From Candidatus Limnocylindrales bacterium (GTDB lineage: Bacteria; Desulfobacterota; Binatia; UBA1149; CAITLU01), in contig DATNBU010000039.1 in NCBI GenBank assembly GCA_035571835.1, forward strand, positions 124,001 through 188,000: DNA of 64,000 nt, given 5' to 3'. The notes under the pieces are model-generated. The model saw nothing but the letters and a program-made list of their open reading frames with translations. It did no database searches and was not told the DNA's origin. Both the position numbers and the translations under genes were made by a program. Position 1 is the stretch's first letter. Every line of letters begins with the position of its first letter. Shown one piece after another: positions 26,532 to 35,139 of the stretch.

Positions 26532-27032
26532 TCAATTGACGTCGCCTCTAGGAGCGTCCGAAGCTTTCCGCGAAACGGTCCCACAAAAGTAATTGGTCTT
26601 TCCGTTTGTTATCACTCTAAAGGGCGCAGCCGCATACACGAAAGATTTATCATGAACTCGAACTCGAAAGCTGTCACGGGTTGCGCCGGGCGTAATCTCG
26701 TATTTCTCGTCGGTGCTACTCCATGTGATGATAAGCTTTCCCGTTTCCTCCATGGGTGTCACATCGGACGTCCACCCCTCCGGCTGCGTTACTGCACTCG
26801 TTGAACGTTCGTCGTACGTCCAGCCCACGGGTTCGTTATCTAGCTCCGCGAGCTTCGATTCGCAGCGGTATCCCAGTTCGATTTTGACGATCGTTTCTAA
26901 ACTGGTGTTGCGGACGGTGTACTCGTACGTGGTGTTCCCGGAGTCGACTGTCTCGGAGACCTCGATATTCACAGTTGACGGAGCAGCGAATGCCTCGTTC
27001 GCAAACAGCATAATAAGAAACGCTAGAATCAT
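26532..27032 (-). CDS. Secreted protein with the domain shared by the upstream M15-like protein
   Basis: A 166-aa protein with a signal peptide (ILAFLIMLFANEAFA, cleavage after about residue 17) and a single beta-rich domain. Residues VSETVDSGNTTYEYTVRNTS, a GWTYDERS segment and PEGWTSDV align with the middle domain of the neighbouring 684-aa protein (GNTTYQYEVRN, NWTYANG, STGWTS), so the two are paralogous at domain level. The ATG at 27032 follows the upstream stop by 4 bp; an earlier in-frame start at 27077 would overlap it. Composition is less GC-rich than the core genes. No known function. Confidence 0.72.
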   Translation of the reverse strand: MILAFLIMLFANEAFAAPSTVNIEVSETVDSGNTTYEYTVRNTSLETIVKIELGYRCESKLAELDNEPVGWTYDERSTSAVTQPEGWTSDVTPMEETGKLIITWSSTDEKYEITPGATRDSFRVRVHDKSFVYAAAPFRVITNGKTNYFCGTVSRKASDAPRGDVN

Positions 27033-27036
27033 TTCG

Positions 27037-29091
27037 TCAATTCTGAGCTGGGATTGGGTTGAAGTGATGCGGGTCACGTACTGGTAGCGGACGATGCATC
27101 CCGCATTGTTGTGCTATTGTTGCAATCTGCGCGTCGGTTAGACCACTGATAGACAGATCGAATGCATTTCCACTCATATGATTGGACGTGGGTACCGGCC
27201 GATCAGATCGGCCCGGGAAATGATGCGAGAATTCGTTTTGTAGTTCGGTTCTTAGATCTTGACACTCCGGCGTGCGTAAATTCTCTAGCCGTTTCCACTT
27301 GTCCCAAACCTCCACAAGGTGGTTTTGATATTCGGCAGGTCGATATCCTGAAGTGACATGTGACGATCCGCCAGCGGCAGTAATGGCCGACTGCATGCAA
27401 GTTAAGTGGGCGGCGATATCTGGCGAGAGGCCGCTTAGATCTACCGGATCCTGACCGGCCATAGCCTGCGTCTCGAGGCTACTTGCGACACTGTCCGATA
27501 GCGGCGTAAGCGGAGACACCGGGCATGTGTCAAAGCGTAAATTGTAGATCTCGCCGACAGATTGATCGCCCCAGCCATCCTGCTCCACCGCGAAGAATAG
27601 GATTACGGTCTGATTTCTCCACGAGGGTTTCGTAAGTTTTTTCGACACTTCCACACGCCCGCTATCCCAATAATGCCCGTAGTCCTCACCCGGTACCGAT
27701 AGGTGGTCCACAACCGTTACTGTCGCTTCACCTGGTGGGCTCATGTAAACATCGAAATAGTCCCAAACGCCAGTATCGTAAGATTCCGATCGGTACTGGA
27801 AGTTAAGAATCCCACCGTCATTCACAGCGATCGTGACGGCGACCATGCTTAGGCCATCTGGTTCAACGCCAGGAAGCTCGGGCTTGTAGAACGGATCGTC
27901 GTAGGGATACTCCGTGTCCCACCGACCAATGTGCCATTCTTTGTCGCCCGAACCCGTTACATAACCTATTCCGACATCCGACCACTTGCTTACCGCAGGA
28001 GGAACCGGGTCATCAGCTGTTAACGCGACAGACATCCCGGTTTCCAGAGGTGGACATTCGGTTGCCACCTGCCCCGCGATCTCTCCCGCTACCTGAAAAC
28101 CGTCGCCGAGAATCGCATTAAAGTGACCGCTTGAATAGCTCGGGTCACCCGTCCCAGGGACGACGACTGTAAAACCGCTTTGCACACCTCCCGAAGGCAG
28201 ATCGCTTGCCGACGAGCTGCTATTCCAGGAAACGGCCATTGTCGGCGATTCTTCCTGTGAGACGGCGGTCGATGTCCATCCAGTAGAACCGAACATGCTA
28301 GTGGCTGGCGCACCATTGGCGTAGGTCCAATTGAAGGGAGGGACGTCGAGCTCAGTGATGCCATGGTAGTAGTCATAGCCGATTTCCAACCCCACGAGCG
28401 CTTCGCCTGAGCAATTTCGGACCTCATACTGATACGTGGTGTTGCCGTTAACGAAGGTCTCTGTGACTCCGACGGTGACCTCTGGCGGTGGCAGGCTGCC
28501 TTCAGTCGGCAGGAGTGCTGGCATGAGCTCGGTCAGAACGCGATCGATACAGTACCGTTCAAGATCTGGCAGAATGTCGGGCGACGTACAGCCGCCTGCG
28601 GTATCGAGAAGTCCCGCAACAGTTCCGTCGTGGAACTTAGCCTTGCACAGCTGTAGCGCGCCATTCGTCGTGATTGCCGAGGCGGCGCATCTCATCAAAT
28701 TTCTAGCTTGTTTTGCCACAATACGCATGGATCGGCCTGCGCAATCGTTGTCGCCGGAAATGTCATTGATCATCGTTGCAACACAATTGTCGAGATCGTC
28801 AAACAGTAAGCTATCTGCTGGGCAAATCGACGCAGTCTCTATTATCGTCGCGAGAAGATGTGCGATTGCTGCATCCAAACATTGCTGATCTACCTCAACG
28901 CCCTTACTGTACGCTTTTGAATGGCAGTACAGATACGACTTAAAAAATTGCGCTGTCGCTTTTCGGTTTTTTGTTGCGCATGACTCGATCCGAGTCACCG
29001 TCTGACTAAAGACGACAGTATGTGTCATTAAGACGGTACATGTCGTGAGCAGCATAGCGCAGACGATCTTTCGGTTTGATTTGACTTGCAT
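27037..29091 (-). CDS. Secreted multidomain protein with C-terminal M15-like peptidase domain
   Basis: A 684-aa protein: signal peptide (about 1-29); a Cys-rich helical region (about 38-190) made of two similar halves, each with a CxxK...C...C pattern; a beta-rich domain (about 203-345) homologous to the protein encoded just downstream; a second beta-rich, jelly-roll-like region (about 350-523); and a C-terminal domain (about 545-684). The last has TSGYRPAEYQNHL, SNHMSGNAFDLSI (His638, Asp645) and RDPHHF (His675 or His676), the zinc-ligand pattern of M15/VanY D-Ala-D-Ala peptidases. The usual catalytic Glu before the last His is not obvious. It could cut peptidoglycan peptides outside the cell. 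AT-richer than the core. Confidence 0.78.
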   Translation of the reverse strand: MQVKSNRKIVCAMLLTTCTVLMTHTVVFSQTVTRIESCATKNRKATAQFFKSYLYCHSKAYSKGVEVDQQCLDAAIAHLLATIIETASICPADSLLFDDLDNCVATMINDISGDNDCAGRSMRIVAKQARNLMRCAASAITTNGALQLCKAKFHDGTVAGLLDTAGGCTSPDILPDLERYCIDRVLTELMPALLPTEGSLPPPEVTVGVTETFVNGNTTYQYEVRNCSGEALVGLEIGYDYYHGITELDVPPFNWTYANGAPATSMFGSTGWTSTAVSQEESPTMAVSWNSSSSASDLPSGGVQSGFTVVVPGTGDPSYSSGHFNAILGDGFQVAGEIAGQVATECPPLETGMSVALTADDPVPPAVSKWSDVGIGYVTGSGDKEWHIGRWDTEYPYDDPFYKPELPGVEPDGLSMVAVTIAVNDGGILNFQYRSESYDTGVWDYFDVYMSPPGEATVTVVDHLSVPGEDYGHYWDSGRVEVSKKLTKPSWRNQTVILFFAVEQDGWGDQSVGEIYNLRFDTCPVSPLTPLSDSVASSLETQAMAGQDPVDLSGLSPDIAAHLTCMQSAITAAGGSSHVTSGYRPAEYQNHLVEVWDKWKRLENLRTPECQDLRTELQNEFSHHFPGRSDRPVPTSNHMSGNAFDLSISGLTDAQIATIAQQCGMHRPLPVRDPHHFNPIPAQN

Positions 29092-29140
29092 GGAAACCTC
29101 GCGGCTCGAGAAATCTTTCTACCGCCCGTTCCGGACTTTC

Positions 29141-30739
29141 TCAGCTACACGCAGAACAGGGCGAAAGGGCTAGGTTCTGTCGGATGGTCGGCGCAGGGTG
29201 GAACTGAGTAGCGACGCCCGACGTATCGGGGTTCGGCGGTGGGAGCGTGCACGTACCGGAGTTGCAGCCGCCCAGAACACATTGGGAGTTGACTGTGCAG
29301 GCTACGGTCGTGTTGTTGCTGCAATATCCGACTCTTTTAACGGCCGCTTGGAGGCTGATAGCGCCGCTGGAAGCCGATCCTGTAGTATCAAGCACTGCGC
29401 TCGCAGCGATTCGCAAAGAAGGCTGTGAGGTCGGCACCGTAGATTGCGATGCCTCGAGCGACATGGCGCCCCCGCGCGCTCCGAGGGCAGTTACTGTCGC
29501 ATGTGTGCTCGCAGTTCCCCGAACATCCAAAGTGCAGCCGGCGAGCAGAGCCAGCCCGCCATCGCCGTGGTCGTCTGCGGAAGAACCATCATGGCCATTG
29601 ACGTTGACGTTCGCCGACTCAATGAGCGTCAGCAATCGTCCAGAAACCAACCCGACAGTTCCCCCGTAACCTCCGGCTCGCCGAGAGCTCGCATCGATCG
29701 TTGAGGAGACAGTTATCGGCCCAGCAGCCTCCGCATCCAAATCACCACCATCGAACGACCCGCCGGTGACGTCTATTAGATCTTCGAGAACAATACCGCC
29801 GCACCCTGCGTTTAAGGTAATCTGACCACCGGGCGCATCCCCGCCCGTGTTTCCTATTCCGCCCGCGGCTGAGATCGGACCGCTAATGAGGATTTCGTCG
29901 CCGGCGTAGAGCTCCACAGTTCCGCCCCAACCCGAAATCCCGTGCCCTTCAACCGTGAGTTTTCCTTTCGGTCCCCCCGATACCGCATCGAAATTGACGG
30001 AAATCATTCCGGGCGTAGCAATCATGATATCGCCACCGGAGAACATGCGTCCGAACGCCCGGACCTCTGCGTTTATCGACACATTTTGGGCGGCTTGTAG
30101 CGCCAAGGACCCGCCGGAGTTTATGTTGGAATCTGTCCCACCATCCTGACCATTCAGATATAAATCGCTTCCTACCGTGACGGTGCCGCCACTGGAGAGA
30201 TAGATGTCCCCGCCGTTGGCGGCCTGCTGAACGCCTTGTGTATCGATCGCTGGCGAAGTACCGCTAACCGAGATCGCCCCCTGAGCATCCACTGCCACGA
30301 AGCTCCCGCCACCTGCATTTTGCGCTCGTAAGGTTCCAGAAAGGGTCAGAGACCCTGTCAGTTCGATGTCAATCCCCGTCAGCAACGTCTGACTGCTAGC
30401 GGCTTGAATTTTGTAGTTCTGGCCGATGGTCAGATTGCGTGCGAGTAAAGTCACGACTCCGTCGGCAACATTGACCTGACCAGAAACGCTAACATCTATA
30501 TCCGAACAGTTTAAGACCGAGCCTGCTATCACGTCGACCGAGCCAGCAGTGCAGCTGTGAGTGAGTGCAGCCGACGAAGGACAAAGGCCCGGCTCAGTAG
30601 CCGTGGAAACGCAGCGCGAAATTAACGGTACCGCTTCTGCTGATGCTGGAATCAACGCGATGAGCAGCAAAATGATACTGCTGAAATCTGAGAATTCCCG
30701 CTTCAGAAAAGCCCTCGATTTTAGCGGAGAGAGCCCCAT
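29141..30739 (-). CDS. Beta-helix-type surface protein with Cys-rich C-terminus
   Basis: About 532 aa. A signal-like segment (SSIILLLIALIPASAEA) ends near residue 37. Most of the protein is imperfect repeats of short Gly/Asn/Val-rich strands (GSLTLSGTLRAQNAGGG, GGDIYLSSGGTVTVGS, GGTVELYAGDEILISG), as in filamentous-haemagglutinin/beta-helix surface proteins. Near the C-terminus VGYCSNNTTVACTVNSQC begins a Cys-rich CTVxxxC-type module, then a Pro-rich tail. No autotransporter barrel is seen. The ATG at 30739 is chosen; the frame is open to 30796, and neither start has a clear ribosome-binding site. Same strand and composition as the two secreted proteins downstream. Confidence 0.72.
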   Translation of the reverse strand: MGLSPLKSRAFLKREFSDFSSIILLLIALIPASAEAVPLISRCVSTATEPGLCPSSAALTHSCTAGSVDVIAGSVLNCSDIDVSVSGQVNVADGVVTLLARNLTIGQNYKIQAASSQTLLTGIDIELTGSLTLSGTLRAQNAGGGSFVAVDAQGAISVSGTSPAIDTQGVQQAANGGDIYLSSGGTVTVGSDLYLNGQDGGTDSNINSGGSLALQAAQNVSINAEVRAFGRMFSGGDIMIATPGMISVNFDAVSGGPKGKLTVEGHGISGWGGTVELYAGDEILISGPISAAGGIGNTGGDAPGGQITLNAGCGGIVLEDLIDVTGGSFDGGDLDAEAAGPITVSSTIDASSRRAGGYGGTVGLVSGRLLTLIESANVNVNGHDGSSADDHGDGGLALLAGCTLDVRGTASTHATVTALGARGGAMSLEASQSTVPTSQPSLRIAASAVLDTTGSASSGAISLQAAVKRVGYCSNNTTVACTVNSQCVLGGCNSGTCTLPPPNPDTSGVATQFHPAPTIRQNLALSPCSACS

Positions 30740-30906
30740 TGCGACGTTGACAACACTCCGGCGTAAAGATGTAAGAAACGCAGCCGCGGCGACCATGGCC
30801 GGCGGAGCCGCTGGCGCTGCGACCTACGGGACCATCGGCGGCGTCGGAGTAACGGACACTGTGGGCCGGCAAGGCCTCGTGGTTTGGCCTGCATGGGCAT
30901 GCCTGG

Positions 30907-31551
30907 ATGAGTCCTCTTGCCGCGGTAAACGGCCAAACCGCCCTGCGGGAGAAGTTTGCGACCGAGCCCGCATTCAAGGCGACTACCGATATCCGCGATC
31001 CTGCCGGACCGCGTGCGAGCGCCGTCTTCTCCATTGCAGGGAGAGTCTTGCGGAGAGAGCGCAAGGTCTTCCACTACAAGGAAGCTGCGACGCTCGCGAC
31101 GAAAGCCCTTGAGAGTGGCAGTTCCAGTGAGGAAGGGTCCCGCTCCATCCGCGGTCACGCTTATATGCGGCTTGCTCGACTCGGCTACGTCTCGAAAATG
31201 TGGGAAGCGAAGGACGATTTCACACGGTCACTTGCGCTTCGCATCGAAAGGCACGGGGACGACTCACGAAGCGCCGGCGAAGGCATGGTCGACCTTGGCT
31301 TCTGTCTGATCGTGACAGAGAGTATCTCGCGAGGATACGCCCTCATGCAGGAGGGGCTCGAGCGGCTGCGCAAAGGCACAACGGCCGACCACCTCTCCTT
31401 TCTGATGCGCGGCCTGCGCCAGTTCGAGCTTGCGTCCAGGCTGACCGGGCACCGCTCGCGCGCTTCGGATGCCCGCCAGGAGTTGCGCGTTCTCGAAGAG
31501 AAGACGGAAGCCCTCGATCAATCGCAACAGTGGCGCCGCTCGTGGGAATGA
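30907..31551 (+). CDS. Hypothetical repeat-helical (TPR-like) protein
   Basis: A 214-aa protein with no recognised domain. Residues about 58-190 look like paired amphipathic helices of TPR type (AYMRLARLGYVSKMWEAKDDFTRSLALRIERHGDD, then GMVDLGFCLIVTESISRGYALMQEGLERL). There is no signal peptide or TM segment, so it is probably cytoplasmic. It is divergent from the beta-helix gene and may share its regulatory region (30740-30906). Start ATG at 30907 without a strong ribosome-binding site. GC-richer than the three secreted-protein genes, so it may belong to the native background. Confidence 0.55.
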   Translation: MSPLAAVNGQTALREKFATEPAFKATTDIRDPAGPRASAVFSIAGRVLRRERKVFHYKEAATLATKALESGSSSEEGSRSIRGHAYMRLARLGYVSKMWEAKDDFTRSLALRIERHGDDSRSAGEGMVDLGFCLIVTESISRGYALMQEGLERLRKGTTADHLSFLMRGLRQFELASRLTGHRSRASDARQELRVLEEKTEALDQSQQWRRSWE

Positions 31552-31793
31552 CAGAGGAGAGGTCTCATGGCCGGGTGACGTGAATCAGAGGCAATAGCGT
31601 CATCGAGCAGCATACCGACGTCCACTCGCCTGTCTGCGATTCCGGCGAGGGGGCGGTGTGCAATCGCAGCGGCATGTGGCGCACGGCGACACGTCAGACA
31701 CTCGCCGCGGGATGCGAGTTACTTAGCGAGGCCATTATTACGCTCACGAACCAACGATTGTGCGGTTAATACCCGATTCGAATCGCCGATTGA

Positions 31794-32609
31794 CTACCGC
31801 TGGCAGGCGGGACAATAAAAACTCGACCTCTGCCCCACGACCACCGCCTTGATCGGCGCGCCGCAGACGAAACAAGGCTTCCCCTCCCGATCGTACACGC
31901 AATGACTCCCCTGATACCCGCCCCGCCGTCCAATCCCGTCGAGAAAATCCGAAATCGTCGACCCCCGATGCTCGATCGCATCGCGAATCACGATCCGCGT
32001 CGCGTCGACGATTCTCGCGCATTCGTCGATCGTAATCTTTGACATCCGGCGCCTCGGCCGAACGCGCGCACGAAACAGAATCTCGTTGACGTAGATGTTG
32101 CCGAGGCCGGCGACGACGCGCTGGTCCATCAGCACGTCCTTGATCGTGCGGACGGTGCGGCGGCGCTGCTCGCTCAGGTATGCGGCGTGAAAAGCAGCCT
32201 CGTCGAGCGGCTCCGGTCCCATCAGCGACAGCAGCTTCGAAGCGCCCGGATCCTCGACCACGCACAGACCGAAGCGCCGCGGATCGTGAAAGACCAACGT
32301 GCCGCCTTCACGAAAGTGCGCGAGCACGTGGTCGTGCAGGCCGCCGGCCCTCGTTTCGTCCGAGAAATGGAGCCGCCCGCTCATCCCCATGTGAAAGAAC
32401 CAGGCGAGCCCGTCGTCGAGCTCGAAAAGCAGATACTTGCCGCGGCGTGAAGTCGCCGTGATGCGGCGGCCGACGAGCGCTGCGGCAAGCGACTCATCGA
32501 GCGCGTGACGAAGACGCGCAGTGCGAAGCTCGACGCGCGCCACGGTCCGGCCGACGACGACGGGATCGAGTGACACACGAATCGTCTCGACCTCAGGAAG
32601 CTCCGGCAC
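31794..32609 (-). CDS. mutM: Formamidopyrimidine-DNA glycosylase
   Basis: A 271-aa Fpg/MutM that excises 8-oxoguanine and Fapy lesions and nicks at the abasic site. The N-terminal PELPEVETIR gives the catalytic Pro (after Met removal) and Glu. Lys in the RGKYLLFEL loop, the H2TH region (DQRVVAGLGNIYVNEILF) and a C-terminal zinc finger with four Cys (CFVCG ... YCPAC) are intact. A GTG at 32609 is the start because Pro must follow directly; the long upstream open frame belongs to rsmA in another phase. It overlaps rsmA by 17 bp. Confidence 0.95.
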   Translation of the reverse strand: MPELPEVETIRVSLDPVVVGRTVARVELRTARLRHALDESLAAALVGRRITATSRRGKYLLFELDDGLAWFFHMGMSGRLHFSDETRAGGLHDHVLAHFREGGTLVFHDPRRFGLCVVEDPGASKLLSLMGPEPLDEAAFHAAYLSEQRRRTVRTIKDVLMDQRVVAGLGNIYVNEILFRARVRPRRRMSKITIDECARIVDATRIVIRDAIEHRGSTISDFLDGIGRRGGYQGSHCVYDREGKPCFVCGAPIKAVVVGQRSSFYCPACQR

Positions 32610-33492
32610 TCCCCTTCCTCTCCGGTGCGCTGTCGACACCGGCGTCATCCTCGTGGACGAGCTCTTTCTCCGCGCGCTCCAGGCGGGGACTTTGCGCATC
32701 ACGCCCGCGAACGACCGCCAGCGACAGCGCCGCAAACTCCGCCAGCCCAAGATCCTCCGGCCGCACATCACCGGGCACGTTCGCCGCCGCCAGCACGCGC
32801 TCCGCCGCGCCTTCACCAAACCGCGATTCAACGTAGCGCCCCAGATTGTTGCGAAGCATCTTCCGGCGCTGCCCGAACGCCGCATGCACGAGATCGACGA
32901 ACTCGGCCTCATCCCCGATCTCGAAGCGCGCCTCGGCGCGCGGCCGCAGCCGCACCATCTGCGATTCCACACGCGGCCGCGGCCGGAACGAGCGCGGCGC
33001 GATGACCATGCCGCGCTCGACGTCGGCAAGCATCTGCACGATGACCGACAGCCCGCCGTAGACCTTGCTGCCGGGCGCGGCCGCGAGGCGCGCAACGACT
33101 TCCTTCTGCAGCATCACATCGATCTCGCGCACGACATCGCGGCGCTTCAGGATCGACGAAACGATCGCCGTGCCGCTTTCGTACGGAAGATTGGCAACGA
33201 CGGTAAAGCCTGCCTCGACGCGCGAGATCCAGTCGACGCGCAGCGCGTCGCCTTCGATCACCGTTACGCGAGGATCGCCGGCGTACGTGCGCGTAAGCTC
33301 AGCCGCGAGCTCGGGATCGATCTCGACGAGTGTCAGCGAAGCGGCGCGCTCGCGCAGCAGCCCGGTCAGCGCGCCGCGGCCCGGTCCGATCTCAACGACC
33401 GCGCGGCCTTCGATGGCGGCCCAGTCGATGATTCGCCGGGCCGCGTCGCGATCGATGAGAAAACACTGGCCCCAGCGGACGCGCGAGCCCAT
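32593..33492 (-). CDS. rsmA: 16S rRNA (A1518/A1519) dimethyltransferase KsgA
   Basis: A 299-aa SAM-dependent RNA methyltransferase that dimethylates two adenines in helix 45 of 16S rRNA during 30S maturation. Motifs: WGQCFLID at the N-terminus, SAM-binding VVEIGPGRGALT, LVEIDPELA, and catalytic VVANLPYESGTAI (NxPY). The C-terminal HAAFGQRRKMLRNNL is typical. It ends with an acidic Ser/Lys tail. The ATG at 33492 lies 2 bp after the tsaD stop. Together with tsaD and fpg it forms a nucleic-acid maintenance segment at the end of the degQ run. Confidence 0.95.
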   Translation of the reverse strand: MGSRVRWGQCFLIDRDAARRIIDWAAIEGRAVVEIGPGRGALTGLLRERAASLTLVEIDPELAAELTRTYAGDPRVTVIEGDALRVDWISRVEAGFTVVANLPYESGTAIVSSILKRRDVVREIDVMLQKEVVARLAAAPGSKVYGGLSVIVQMLADVERGMVIAPRSFRPRPRVESQMVRLRPRAEARFEIGDEAEFVDLVHAAFGQRRKMLRNNLGRYVESRFGEGAAERVLAAANVPGDVRPEDLGLAEFAALSLAVVRGRDAQSPRLERAEKELVHEDDAGVDSAPERKGSAGAS

Positions 33493-33494
33493 CG

Positions 33495-34517
33495 TCAGCC
33501 GGCCGCGCGCAGCACGGGCGACGGGTCGGTCAGACTCACGCGGCGGCCGAGCGGAAGCCGCGAGCGCACTTCGAGGTCGCTGGAGACGAGGCCGCGTTCG
33601 AGACGCCTCGCCGCGGCGTGGCCGATCATCGCGGCGTTGTCCGTGCACAGGCTCATCGGCGGGAAGACCGCACCCGGCGCGGCTTCCTGCATGCGCTGGC
33701 GAAGCCGGCTGTTGGCCGAGACGCCGCCGGCAACGGCGACGCGATCGATGCCGGTCTTTTCGATCGCAACCTGGACGCGCATGACGAGCACGTCGACGAT
33801 CGCTTCCTGAAACGACGCGCAGACGTCCTCGGTGCTGGCGCACTCCACCGTCGTGCTCAGGTAGTCCGACAGTGCGGTCTTCATCCCGGAGAACGACAAC
33901 GCGAGCGGATCGCCTTTCACTCGTCCGCGAGGGAACGCGACGGCACGCGGGTTACCCTTCTTCGCGAGGTCGTCGATGACCTTGCCGCCCGGATAGCCGA
34001 GCCCGAGCATCTTGGCGCCCTTGTCGAACGCCTCGCCCGCCGAATCGTCGCGCGTCGCGGCGACTTCCTCGTACTCGCCGATCTCGCGCACGATGTAGAG
34101 CGAGCTGTGGCCGCCGGAGACGACCATCGACAGGAACGGAAACGCGATCTCGGCGTTGACGAGCGGCGACAGCGCGTGGCCTTCGAGATGATTGATGCCG
34201 ACGAGCGGCAGGCCGGTGCGAAGCGCGAGGCCGCGCGCCGCAGAGACTCCGACCAGCAGCGAGCCGACGAGCCCCGGGCCGCGCGTGACAGCGAGCAACT
34301 CGATGTCGGCGAGCGCGGTGCCCGACCTTGCGAGCGCCAGCTGCATGACCTCTTCGATCGTCTCGAGGTGGCGGCGCGCCGCGAGCTCCGGCACGACGCC
34401 GCCGTACGGCGCGTGCACCGCGTCCTGCGAGGCGGTCACGTTCGATAGCACGGTGCGGCCGTCGAGGACCGCAACCGATGTGTCGTCGCACGAAGTTTCG
34501 ATAGCGAGAATCTTCAT
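33495..34517 (-). CDS. tsaD: tRNA N6-threonylcarbamoyladenosine synthase subunit TsaD
   Basis: A 340-aa ASKHA-fold protein that transfers the threonylcarbamoyl group to A37 of ANN-decoding tRNAs, with TsaB/TsaE. ILAIETSCDDTSVAV is the opening signature. Metal ligands are His110 and His114 in GINHLEGH, and SGGHSSLY and AGGVSANSRLR follow. The ATG at 34517 places the canonical start at residue 1. The upstream extension of the frame lacks homology and overlaps the lipoprotein gene. No tsaB/C/E occur in the window. About 40 bp separate it from the upstream lipoprotein gene. Confidence 0.96.
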   Translation of the reverse strand: MKILAIETSCDDTSVAVLDGRTVLSNVTASQDAVHAPYGGVVPELAARRHLETIEEVMQLALARSGTALADIELLAVTRGPGLVGSLLVGVSAARGLALRTGLPLVGINHLEGHALSPLVNAEIAFPFLSMVVSGGHSSLYIVREIGEYEEVAATRDDSAGEAFDKGAKMLGLGYPGGKVIDDLAKKGNPRAVAFPRGRVKGDPLALSFSGMKTALSDYLSTTVECASTEDVCASFQEAIVDVLVMRVQVAIEKTGIDRVAVAGGVSANSRLRQRMQEAAPGAVFPPMSLCTDNAAMIGHAAARRLERGLVSSDLEVRSRLPLGRRVSLTDPSPVLRAAG

Positions 34518-34557
34518 CGGGAAATGCCTGCGCAGGCTTGCGTGCGCGCAGCCGCCG

Positions 34558-35139
34558 TCATCGTGCGCCGATGGCGTGCTCGAGCTCCTCGAGCTCGGCG
34601 CGCACTTTCCTTGCCGAAGGAAGATCGCGGCGCGCATCGGCGAGCAACGTCGCAGCGCGATTCTCCCAGTGCGGACGGCGCTGCAGATGTTCGACGTACG
34701 CAAGCCACAGGTACGCGTAGCCGTTGCGACCGTAAAGCGAAACCGCGCGCTCGAGAGCTTCGCGGGCGCCGTCGGGCGAGCCCGAGTCGAGAAGATCGCG
34801 CGCGCTCGCGACCAGCCGCAGGCTTGCAAGCTCGGCTGCACGGTTGCCGATGGGTCCGCTCGCAAGATCGCTCGCGCGGCGATCGATTTCGTCGTCGAGA
34901 GCGGCGCCGGTCTGCCGGAAGTCGAGCGCCGCGGGGCGCGCCTGTCTCGCGTGGGACGGCTCTACTCGGGACGACTCACGGCGGGACGGCTCTGCGATTC
35001 GATGCGAGTCTTCGTATGGAGGCGCGCGGTCCGGACGCGCCTCCGGTCCGACCGCGCATCCCGCAGACATCGCCGAGATCACCGCGACGGCGAACGATGC
35101 CGACAGCAGGACGGCAGCGCTGCTAATGCCAGGTGCCAC
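34558..35139 (-). CDS. Small TPR-like lipoprotein
   Basis: A 193-aa exported protein. With the GTG at 35139 the signal peptide is [20 protein letters not shown], ending in the lipobox MSAGC. A low-complexity Arg/Ser/Pro linker follows (about 32-70), then helices resembling a single TPR unit (DGAREALERAVSLYGRNGYAYLWLAYVEHLQ). The start overlaps the end of the PBP gene by 17 bp. Its position directly downstream of a transpeptidase suggests an envelope role, perhaps as an accessory lipoprotein of that enzyme; this is inference only. Confidence 0.75.
   Translation of the reverse strand: MAPGISSAAVLLSASFAVAVISAMSAGCAVGPEARPDRAPPYEDSHRIAEPSRRESSRVEPSHARQARPAALDFRQTGAALDDEIDRRASDLASGPIGNRAAELASLRLVASARDLLDSGSPDGAREALERAVSLYGRNGYAYLWLAYVEHLQRRPHWENRAATLLADARRDLPSARKVRAELEELEHAIGAR

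Noticed and set aside
31770-31790. GATTCGAATC resembling a tRNA T-loop
   Set aside because: It is just a palindrome; no acceptor stem, anticodon arm or other tRNA blocks fit around it on either strand.
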